In this document: positions 42,374 through 54,600 of the stretch, piece by piece
How positions within the stretch are numbered: position 1 is the first letter of the stretch
How the letters are laid out: each line of letters opens with the position of its first letter
Assembly: GCA_026182355.1 (NCBI GenBank)
Contig: JAPFBL010000070.1
Coordinates: 97,501 to 161,500 of the forward strand
Source: Hermatobates lingyangjiaoensis
Lineage: Eukaryota > Arthropoda > Insecta > Hemiptera > Hermatobatidae
Direction of reading: 5' to 3'
DNA length: 64,000 nucleotides
Notes under the pieces: model-generated
The model's input: only the letters and a program-made list of their open reading frames with translations
Told to the model about the DNA's origin: nothing
Databases searched by the model: none
Position numbers and translations under genes: made by a program

Positions 42374-45300
42374 GGGAGCCCAGCACAATGTGTGTAAATG
42401 CATTTCACCTCCTTAACCAAAAAAAAAAATTATTATTATTATTATTATATGGTAATCACAAAAACACGTTGAGAGCTCTTATTTTGTTGCAATATTGGCT
42501 CATACAATAATGCAAGGTAAGAATGTTCAATAAATTTTAAAATAACATACACTTTTATGGGTCGGTAGATCGTTTTGACTTGGTCATTTTATAAGTAGCT
42601 CGCATACTGATAAAGTGTGAGCACCCCTGGTCTAGGGTTATTGAAATAGGCTTTAAAACTAAAAAAAAATATATATATATTTTTTATGTATTCAATTTGG
42701 TAATATTTTTTTATAATTAAAAAAAAAATAACATTCTTGATACTCAAGAGATAAATAAAATCCTCTCGAAAAGTTGTGTGCAGAGGTTAGTCGATTCTAG
42801 CAAGTATTTTTCAAAACGCTCCCCACTTCTGTTAAGAAAAATCTGGGAATTGTATTGGTGTTCTGAATTATAAACGTGTATAAATTGATGAGTTATATAA
42901 ATTATTAATAGTTTATATATAGTTATATATAATAGTTAATATAATATAATAGTTATATATAATTATTATATATTATTATTATTAATATAATAGTTATATA
43001 TAATAGTTATATATAATTATTAATAGAGATATGAGTTATAAATTATTAAATTAAATTAAGCTTAATGATTTGTGTGTATTTATGTAATCGTATACTGTTT
43101 TTTTACCAATTAAAGAACATTTTATTCATTCTTACTACTTTCCTATAAGAAATAACAAGCAATATTACAATAAAGGTTGTGTTCAATAATTTTCAGAAGG
43201 ACAAAAAGACATGCCTGGATAAGCCAAAGGAATTCATTGTTTGCTGTCTGAAGACGTCTTTAGTTCGAATCTCTTTGGACACGCCTGAAATGTGGGACGT
43301 TAAACTGCCCACACCAAAGATGTACAATGCCATTTCTGTTGACTTCCACTGGAACTTGTCAGCCATTTATTATGTTGATAGTCATCTAAGTTCAATAAGG
43401 TGAGCTAACTCTTTGAAAAAATTAATTCAATTTTAGCTTATCATTTAATTTTTTCATAAAATAACCAATTGTAATAATAATTTTGTACGAATTCCATAAT
43501 ACTTTAAAATTAAAGTTATCTGCATTTAGTTTGTTTAAATTTTTAGCTGAAATTACATCAAGTGGTATCAAAAAAAGATCATTTTCTACTTTAATTTGAT
43601 TTAGTAACTTTGACAAAGTGATATTTAAACTCATAAAGAAAATTATAGTAATCCGTCTTACCTCGTACCCTGCTGCTGAAGTTCTTAGACCGGTTTCGGG
43701 CGTCACCCATCTTCAACAAGATATAAAGAACACATTAAAGATTATCTAAATAACACAAATAAATCTAATTATGCTAACCACCTAACTGAATATGGACATG
43801 AACCGGACAGTATAGAAAATTCAATGACCTTAATAAAAACAGGACAAAAAGGAAAAAGACTAAACGTAAATAAAGAATTAGAGATATTTAAAAATAAAGA
43901 ATCGGGTAAGCTAATAAATGAACAAATAAATCACCAAAGCGATACACTATTTAAACCGTTAAAGAAATTGAAGCGACGACTTGACAGACTTGACAATGAC
44001 GAAAATAATAAGAAAAGTTAAACTAAATAATAATAATTAAATAAAAGTAAAATAAAAATAAAAGTAAAGTTAAAATAATTAAATATTAAAATCTAGGCAG
44101 CATTGGGAAGTAGGTAGGTTATATAAACAGAAAGGTAGGACTCCGTAGTTCTAGTTGATCAGTTCTTGTTGAAGATGGGTGACGCCCGAAACCGGTCTAA
44201 GAACTTCAGCAGCAGGGTACGAGGTAAGACGGATTACTATAATTTTAATATTAATGATACTAACCTCTGTGGTAATGAAAAAATGCATGAATCATAAAGA
44301 AAAACCTATTTACCTTTAACACTAATACGTTGATTTATTTGTTCTCAGTAATTAGATCAATTTACTATATAGAACTTCAATTCAAAGTTAGGACTTTGAA
44401 AAGTGACAACCCATAGATTAATGCCTTTATTCAATAGTATTACTACTTATTAAAACGTAAATAACTGTAGTAGTTCATTTATGAGTTAGGAATGCTTTTA
44501 TAGCATTTTGAAGTTCTGCCCAGTGATGCCAAATTTGAACAATAAATAATTTAAACTGCAATTCATTTTCATTACTAAAAGGATTAATTACCTTAAATTA
44601 TAATTTTGATAAATGTACAAATTCATACACTTTAGGTGGCTAGTTTGAGAAGAATCTAGAAATTCATATGTTATGGTATTTATGATTTATCTATTTGTTA
44701 TGTACTTATGATATATTATTCATTATATTGACATAAATAGCCACAAGACGAAAAAAGAAGGTTTGATATAACAAACAGTTACTATTTTTTCAGGTTATTG
44801 TTTCTTTTTAGTTTAGATGAATACATATTTATATCTGAGCCGTTTTTTTTTTTCAATTCAGGTTTTGAAGTACCAGTTATTAATTTATAAACTATTAATT
44901 TGTATGTCATTGGTTCTGTGTTTAATATTGTTAAATAAATGATTTGTTTTTATTGAAGGGGTCTTAACATGAACGACACGACGGAATCCTGGGATGTTCT
45001 AACAAATCTAACCTCGCCTAATAGCATTGCCGTGGACTGGCTAGCTAGCAACATTTACTGGACTGACTTGGCGACAAAACGAATCGAAGTGAGCCGGCTG
45101 GAGGTCAATACGAGGAAGACGATAATCAGTGAAGTCAACGACCCCAGATCTGTCGCCGTGTACCCTCAGAAAGGGTATGAACATTCTGTCTTGTGCTTCA
45201 AGTCCAGTCAAACCAATTTGAAAATAAATTAGTATTTTTACTCTCATCATTTACCAACGGAGATTTCTTTGAGTTTGTATTTCAATTAAAGTTTTCCACA

Positions 45301-48300
45301 CTTTAATTTTTCTTTAAAGAAAAAAAAAACTCGTTAGATACATTTTAATTAAAATATTTGCATGTTATTAGTACTTGTATTGACATATTAGGTGTACATG
45401 AACCTTTTGGCCATACCAACCATACTTCGTCAGGTTGTTTGCGATGTGCCCCAGGTTGTCATTTGCGATGTGCCCCAGGTTGTTATTTACGATGTGCCCC
45501 AGGTTGTCATTTGCGATGTGCCCTTTTGCCGATCCCTCAGTGGGGACACCCAAGCTGGACCTCGCAGAGGCGTGTAGCTCGATACTACTTTACGGAACTC
45601 AACTATTCCTTCGTATAACTGTATCATAGGATCGGCAAACAATCTAATACTAATAATACCGCAAAATACAAATAAATAAACTTTGAATATATTGTAATAA
45701 CATAATAATAATACCTCTGTGGAGTTATTAGTACCACAGAGGTTAGTAACCATCATATTATTATAAAAAAATCCGTCATAACTCGTGAATCGGTGTTGAT
45801 GACCCTCGACCGGTATTTATGCCCAGGATCCTTCAACTATTATCAGTCCCAGTTGAAGATTGTCAAAGTAAGAAACTGGCATCTCCAACAACGATTCACG
45901 AAATATGACGGATTTTGAAAATAATATGACATTTTAATTACTTTGTTAGTTTCAAAATATTCTTTAAATTCGATTTATTGAGTTATGGCAGTAGAGAAAA
46001 TTTCAATCGAACATATTGTTAAAACTAAATACGAAATGGTTTGTGCATTATTTGTTATGTTCAAATTATTATGTTTAAAAAAAGTTTAAGGAAAAATATT
46101 TTGATTATGAATTGCAGTAAATATCATTTCATGGATAGACACCGTGAAAGCATATCTGTAGGATGTAGGTAAGTGTTTGTAAAATGTAATAAATGCAGCA
46201 GTACTAGGGGAATGAAGTGAATACGCATTTGTGAAAATGTTTTTTAACAGGTATATAACTTTGTTCAATAGATACCTGTTCTGGACAGACTGGGGAGAAA
46301 TGCCAAAGGTTGAACGCTCCTACATGGACGGCTCACAAAGACAAGCCATTGTTACCGAAGACCTGGAGTTCCCTAATGGGATCACTATAGACTTTGTCAA
46401 CAATAAGCTTTATTGGGCAGACGCTTTGAGAGACAGGATAGAAATGTCTCACTTAGATGGTTCCGAACGAGCGCAGCTTATTCCTGAAGCAAACAATCCA
46501 TTCGGCTTGACCCTGGTAACTTCAAACATTACTCTTCTTGTATTTTGCAATTTAAATTCACCCTGGATAAAACATTTTTTTCTTTAAATTATTAAGTATT
46601 TAAATAATTAACAAAAAAGTTAAATATTTTTTTCATTATTATCTGAAAAAAATAAACGACTTATTAGGTATTAATTAGCGACTGGTATGTGGCACGTGCT
46701 ACGTCAAGTAAAGAAAATCTTCATGGTTTCAGACAATTTTTTTTTTAGCATTTTCTTTTGTGACTCTGAATTACAATTAGATTGTACGTGCTGTCGGTGG
46801 GAAACTAATAACTCTTCTGTAATAGTATTGTTGGATCATCAGTCTACTTTGTCCCTCGATAATTCACGCAGGAGGTGAATAATTCGGGTGATGTCGTTTC
46901 TCTGGAGAGGATGTTAAGCCGTCAGCCCCAAGACTCTAGGATGTCATGTACTTGTTAATCCCTACTCTAAATGCCTTTGAGTTAGGCAAAATGTAGGACT
47001 CCCACTGTAGAATGGTCATTGTGTGGTATCACAAAGGGCCAATGTTCGGCATATGTGTGTTCTCTTGTGGGTCTGCCACTCCAACGTAAACTAACCTATA
47101 CATAAACTTTCAAACTTGTTTTTAAATTATACATAAAATATTTTTTTTTATGGTGTTTTGTTTACCAAAAAGTTAAAGATGTGATGTGTCTACTCATTAT
47201 GATTGGCAGTATATTACAGATATATTCCGTTTGGCCCTTCTTCCAATAATAATTTATTAGATTGATTATGCATTTTAAAACATTTCAGTTTTATTTTTGT
47301 TTTGCGATATCAATGTTATGATAGCGGACTTAACAATCACTATTTGTACTATTAATGTACTTGCTCCAAAATGCTGACTATATCTGCTTGGTATTTATGA
47401 TTGGATGAACAAGTAACATAAGACTTTATAAACGTTGTAGAATAGGAGAAGAGAGGACTAGCAGATATCTTCTTAAGACCTGATTAGCCCGATGAAGAAA
47501 CTCTGTATGAGAAGCGTTTTATAATTGTTTTTATATTAAGAAAACATCATAAATGATTATACAAATGTTTAATATAACTTTTTCTGCCTAACATGTTTAT
47601 GATTTTAGAACGCTAAGTGTTTTGATATGTCTTCAATTTTTGTTAAAAAAAAATATTTTTTTGTGTGTTTTATCTTTCTTGCTGAAAAATAATATTTTTT
47701 TTTCAGTTCGGAGACCATATCTACTGGATGGATTGGCACAATAATGGTATCGAACGAGCTGATGCTACAACAGGTCGTGAAAGAACCGTCCTCAGAGGCA
47801 AGTTGGACAACGTGATGGATATAAAAGCAGTGGGAGAAGAGAGGCAGACAGGACGTAATCCTTGCATAGCGCCACACAACGGCTACTGCTCACATTTGTG
47901 TCTCTACCGAGGACGGACTGGATATGTCTGTGCTTGTCCAGACATTCCGGATCCTACCTGCTCCATCAGTAATATATTTAAATATGACTTATTTATCGAA
48001 TTGTTTTCTTTCAACGTTCAATAGTATTATAAATGATTGTCTTATGTTTATGAGGTGTATTGTCTGTGTCTGTTGCAAAGAAGGATAGACTCTTCTTTCC
48101 TTTTGCAATACAGTTGTAACCCTGCAAGTTTTATAGGTAACCCGCTTTCATCCTGGTATGAATATACTTTAGTTATAAAAGTTAATTAATTACGAATGAA
48201 TATACTTTAGTTAGTGGACTGCAGCTCTCTTCATTTCCTTCAGATATAATATAACGGCTAAACTAGGCATGTCAAGTATTGCCCCAATGGGAACTCTTTT

Positions 48301-51300
48301 GCGTATCTGTCAAGTAAACCCATACGGCTTTTTATTTCATTACTCCAAGTTTTGAGAACATTGCAATCCTTTATTAAAAACTAGCAAACGTACCCGTCTT
48401 TGACGGAATCAAAAATTCAATTATTCTTGGATTCCAAAATACTAGTAGAAATAATAGAATAGTAGAAAATACCATTATTAGTACAGTGTTAAGCAAATGC
48501 CTCTGTATACACCACATTAGCTGTCTGTCCTTCAGGTTCATGGAAGAACAAACAGTTGGAACCCCTGATTCTTGAGCAAGCAGACTACAGTTGACTATAT
48601 GAGAAAAACTTGGTCTCGCTCACTTCATTTCCTGCGTTAGATAAAGTTTCCCCTTGCGACTTAGTTAATGTCATTGCAAAACAGACTCTGAACGGGACTT
48701 TGAAATCGTTAGATCGGAAACGGATAGTGGCTCGGAATCAATGGTATGCGTGGCATACACACAGACTCCACATTCCACACTCAGTCATAATGTCCGCATC
48801 TATGGCATATCTCTGCAGAGCACGAACTCAAAGTCGTGTCCTGTGGCAAATTTTTGGGCAGTCAAGTTTTGTAACATGAAATTTGTTACTGATGCTAAAT
48901 AGCAGCATGATTGGTGCTCCTACTTTAAGTTTTTACTCATAAGAAGGCAGTCCAGGAGCAGTCACGTAAACAAGAAATTCAGTTGGATAATGAACTGATT
49001 CCTTTTATCACTAATCACTCTCTTTATTGACTTGTAAGTATTTTCCTCATATTGACATAGCGTTAAAGTATTTTCCTCATATTGACATAGCGTTAGAACT
49101 TGTTTGTTGATTTTTCCTGCTTGTTCATATTAAGGGTTGAGAATTGCTTGTTCCCAAAGCTATCTATTCTGAGTAGATAGTACATTTTCAACTCTGGGAA
49201 ACACCTTTTCAATGATGTCAAATACGCAATATATTCATATGCTCAAATGAAATTAAAATCAATTAACAATACTTACTTGCTACACCTGTGTATTTTCAAA
49301 ATAAACATGTCTGTGAAGTTAGGAAATACAGCTTACCTAGAGCCTCATAACTTCGCTTCTGCACTGAATTATCAATCTATTCAGAGCCTATATTTTAAGT
49401 TAATCATACACAAATCTAGTGTCAAAGTTTCAGTTCGCTATATCTCATGGTGGCTGAGTTTACTTTTGACAAACGTTTTTGCTTTAAACGTCCATAACTT
49501 CACTTCTACGTTGAATTTCAAATCAATTCAAAGGTTATATTTTAAGTTAGACATACACAAATCTACTGTAAAAGTTTCAGCTTGATATATCTTATGGTGG
49601 CTGAGTTTACTTGTGACAAAATTGTGGGGACAAACCGGCAGAAATTTTTCTAAGGGTGGATTCGGTTTCTCTGATGTATGAAACGTAAAGAAAAATTGAA
49701 ATGAGTCAGTTTTAAGGAAGATACAAACAAAACATTTCTTTTATTTATATAGATATGAATACATACACTCCACATGAATTAAATAAATATATTTCGGAAA
49801 ACATTTTCAAGTTTGTAGAAAGGCAATTGTTGTGAATATATATGTATTTCAAAGCCCTATCGTAAAGTTACAGTAGCATCTCAATATACGAAGAATTCAA
49901 GACACGAAATGAAGAACGAAGTTTTCTACTCTCCAAATTAGAGACAAAACATTCAAGGAAGCGAAAAGAAGAACATTTATAGCAAAAAAAAAATATATAT
50001 ATATATACAATATCCACAAAAAAAAGTTTAAAGTAAAATCTGAACTAATTCAGGTTCAATTTAGTGTACAGGTATAATTATGGAGTGTAATTTGATTAAA
50101 TTAAGTTTCGTAAAGTTAAGTATGATTTCTGAAAATTCAGTTCGTGTTCTTATCTTCCTCGTCCATTACATTCACTTGGCGCGAAGGGTAACTGGTTCAC
50201 AACGTCATTGTATTATTATTTTTCATTAATTTAATTGTTTTCTTATTGTTTTATTAATATTTATTTAAATATTATGTTGTAGTTATTGATCGCGTTGTAT
50301 TTCTTTAAAGTTTTTAAAATATTTATTAAATTTGGGATGTTTAGGATGGGAGGAGGGCTGAAACGAATTATTTCATTTCTCGAAGTATCATTGTATAATA
50401 ATTTTGAAAACTCTATATTATCAGAAGTTAGTAGGAACTTGGAACTTGGGTGGACCATATTCTCCATGCAAATATTGATTACTTGAAGATATTTAATTCT
50501 TTCAAGTAATTATAATACTACTTGTCGAATATCAAAATCATATTGAGAATGAAGAGTTCAAGTAGCAGGAATATTTTCAGAGCCATCATCATGGGTGCCT
50601 AACGAAGATGGGGACGCAGAGCTGACGGACTCTACAGAACCTTCTTCCTCCAGTCTGATGGTCACCATCATCATCGTCACCCTCGTCATCCTCGCCTTCG
50701 CAGTCTTCATCAGTCGACTTCTCTTCCACAGGTCCCAACTACCTTCTTTCTTCTTCTCTTTTCTTAATATCATATTAACTCAAGTCAATAATTCAAGTGT
50801 TTATGTCCTTCGTAGTTTCCTCTAGAAATTAATATTATTTATATATATGATTAATATGATCCCAATATTCTTTAATATAATTATAATATATTTAAGTTAG
50901 TACAGCTGTAAATTTAATTAATGTACTACAATTTAATTAATTTACTGTTTAAAAGACTTTTAAATTTAAAATCATTTTTAAATAATAATTTTAATATAAT
51001 CTAGTACTGATAACTTTGTTAGTCCTAAAGTAATGTAAAAGTTCATAGTTATTTTTTTTCATAAATTCTTATTTCTGCCAGTGAAGAAGATTTCAAATAA
51101 AAACCAAAACGTTGGCATTTTAGAGTTTCATTTTATCGAGATGACTGGTGGAAACCCAGTTTATTTTAGTACCACTCTATCAGATGGTTGGTATATATAT
51201 ATATATATATATATATATACCATGATAAACGAAAAACGGTCCGGCAGGACAAATAACAATTAAAATAAGCAGTGACACATAAACAGAAACACAACAAAGA

Positions 51301-51587
51301 CTCACTTTTCAATATTTCGACCGTAATGGCGGTCGTCCTCAGGAGAAGAAGTGAATTGACGGAGGGACGACAGTCAACTGAAGAACTCACAGGGTGAGGG
51401 CTAAAGCAGTGCTGCCGCAAAGGAGACAAATAAAAAAGGAACTAGGAAGTCGAGAGCAAAAAAAAAAAAAAAATTGTCCCTCCGTCAATTCACTTCTTCT
51501 CCTGAGGACGACCGCCATTACGGTCGAAATATTGAAAAGTGAGTCTTTGTTGTGTTTGTGTTTATGTGTCACTGCTTATTTTAATTG

Positions 51588-51625
<38 letters not shown>

Positions 51626-54600
51626 ATTTCACATAATCACGTGAAATAACAATCAATGATCAAACCACAATGAGAAGTGGAACCACAACCGCTTGTTACG
51701 GTTGAAAGATCTTAGTCTTGTTTTCCCATTTCTTATTGTGGTTTGATCATTGATATATATATATATATATATATAATTAAAGTTACAGCTAGAGAACACA
51801 AGAAAAAGGACGAACACTCACGAATCTCGATTATTTCGGCGTCTTGCCGTCTTCAGGAGAGTAGAAAGAAAGAAAATAAAATAAAAGGAGAAAGAATGAA
51901 GGAACGGAGGCGTAAATGCGTCCACTGGCCGATGTAAAACTGGCCGATATTATATATATATAATAAACAGTTTTTCTTCTTCTTCGAGTTTGGTCAGGGT
52001 TAATATATGGAATCACCTTTTTGCCAACGTTTCGTCTTTGTTTTAAGACATCCTCAGGGCTATAACTCAAGGCTAGCTTGTAATACCGAACCAACAAAAC
52101 CGTTATCTCGGTTACCAAAACCGTTAACCCTGACCAAACTCCAAGAAGAAGAAAAAGTGTTTATTAGTAAATTATGGTCAAGAAAACCATATATAGTAAA
52201 TATATATATATCAACGTCTAAACCACAGTAAGAAATCAGAAAAATGATTAAGATGTTTCAACTAAAACAAGTGGTCAGTATATCTTGGACTCTGACAGAT
52301 ATAGGTACACAGTAAATAGAAAAACACACTTACAGTCTCTAATTTTCGGTTCAAAGGGTTATCAGGAGATAAGAGTTAGGGACACCAAGAGCACTTGGTT
52401 GTACCGCCAACTTTGACTTAGTTCTTCTCAAAACGGAATAACTTAAGAACTTTAACAATTTGTTTTACTACTTATAGTATGATTTCCTTGATTTTATAAG
52501 TAGGGTTAAGATACTCTTGGTTATGTCATTCCTTAGTGTGAATAATGATGTCTAAGGGTAGGGTGAAATTTTTCTAAGGGTAGATCCGGTTCCTCCAATG
52601 TATGAAACATAAAGAAAACTTGAAATGAGTCAGTTCTAAGCAATGTAGAGACAAAATCATTCTTTTATTTGTATAGATTTGGGCAAAGCTTCTACCAATG
52701 ATATATTCACTGTCTCTGAAACATCTTTTACTTAATTACTATGATCTTTTCAATTATTTGAAGTTTTCACGTGCTGAACAGCAGATCAACACATAATGTC
52801 TCGGACTACTAAAGTGCTAAAGAAACGTCACTATGTATTGGGGCCATCTCTCTGGATTCCCCAAGCATGTTTTCATGACCTGGCACCAAAAAATTGCGAT
52901 TATTGTAATAATCCACCACTTCATTAAGTCATTTTTTTTCTCTTAGTCGCTATAGTTGCTTTTAATATAGTATTGTGAGTTTATTCCTCACAAATAAATT
53001 AAAATAATCTGCTCAATGCATAAAAGAAAAGTTAATAATAAAATTTCCTAATTTAGAATGAGAAGAAGACGAAAGAAGTTTCTAGAGCCAGGAAGAATAA
53101 CTTTCAAGAATTTGGAATTTAATGGATCATCCTCTGAAGAAAGGAAGCAAAATTTGTGGTCCCGTCTTCGCTGTGAAAAAGGACAGGTAAATACTGAAAA
53201 TAGTTTTTCTTATGTCAGAAATAGATAAAGTATGCATTCTGACTTCAGGACTTTTAAAAAGGCCGACTGTGTCATCTGGAAAACCGTAAATTACCTTCAA
53301 AATTTACGAAAAGTATTTCGGCTTATTTCAGGAACTAATAAGAAATAAAGGCAGAGAAATACTAAATGGTTTGCATTCATGTATAAGTAAAGCTGTTATC
53401 AAATTACTGGATATGAGAAATATATTCAATTAATGCTTGAAAATAATTTAATATCCCTACATAGCTGAAAATGATATTTTCGATAGCTTACACGATTAAA
53501 TGTGACCAGTAAACACATGTCATTATCTTATTGGGATTTTTGTAATTCAATTGTGATTCTCATTATATGAATATTAATATACTCTTCAATGATACAAAAT
53601 TTTCTCCAGACATTTTATTGTTATTATGGGGTGAGGATTTTAAATATCAAACTGAAACCCTGTTTGTTAAAGAATTGAGAGGAAACAAAATGTGCCTTTT
53701 TTCAGTTAAAAACTAGTCTATGTTATTCAGTAGTATGTGTGTGTTCTTCTAATTCGTTCTTAAACATGTTGCTAAATGTGAAAAATAGTTACTAGTTGTA
53801 AATATTAATGTCCATTGAAGATTAAATTTGTTAAAGTCTAAATTTTTGGTGCTCGTACTATGGGCCTCTACAAGTGAGGGTCCTTTTTAGTTTAAGATTG
53901 CTTTTTCTTGTATGTGGGTCGAGGGTAGCCCAGTTGTTTATCTACTTGTCTTTGGACTGGGGGACTGGAGTTCTTTTCTCGCTCAGGTCACGATTTCTTA
54001 ACGCGGAAGATGAAAAAATCTGGGCACATGGTCCCTCTGAGAGAACGCTTAGCCGGTATTAATGGTATTCGTTAAAAAAAACCCTTAAGCTAAATACCAT
54101 TAAGTTAGGCAACATTTAGAAGCAACCATGTATTGTGGAAGCTTGTCCATTACTAAAATAAGTGGTAAACAATAAATGATAATTTCCTTCACTGGAACAC
54201 TGAAATCGGATAATCTATAAGTGTGGGAATTAGGAAAAAAATATTGTTTTGTGTATGTAAACAGTAGAAAACTACAGTCCTATACGTATTGTACTATTAC
54301 AATACCTATAGGACTGTTATTAAAAGGGTTTTAATTTCTTAATTTATAATTATATTTATAATATAATCGTTTTTAGTCGTTTTGTATTACACCTTGTAGG
54401 GTAAATACCACATAATAACTGATTGCACTACGTTAGAGTTTTGTATTACATTTGGGCAATGTCTTTACCAATGATATATTCACTGTCTACTGTGCACTCT
54501 ACTACTATGATCTTTTCAATTATTCGTAGTTTTCACGTGCAGAACACTAGATCAGCTCATAATGTCTCGGATTGCTGAAGTGCTAAAGAAACGTCAGTTC

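Noticed and set aside
45432..45527. CRISPR-like array
   Set aside because: The units are contiguous with no spacers, and the genome is eukaryotic.
45358..45756. Cys/Arg-rich repeat ORFs on both strands
   Set aside because: Produced by the 24-bp tandem repeat; no start context, splice links or domain.
46250..46271. Acceptor ending ttttttaacag at 46250 for exon 24
   Set aside because: Using it inserts residues that break the [11 protein letters not shown] blade and shifts the frame relative to exon 23; the acceptor at 46271 keeps both.
47450..47530. Possible further hammerhead (cccgatgaagaaact)
   Set aside because: No stem II and no GAA-palindrome block could be found.
49247..49585. 112-codon ORF
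   Set aside because: Lies inside the non-autonomous Helitron and is created by its internal duplication; no Rep or helicase motif.
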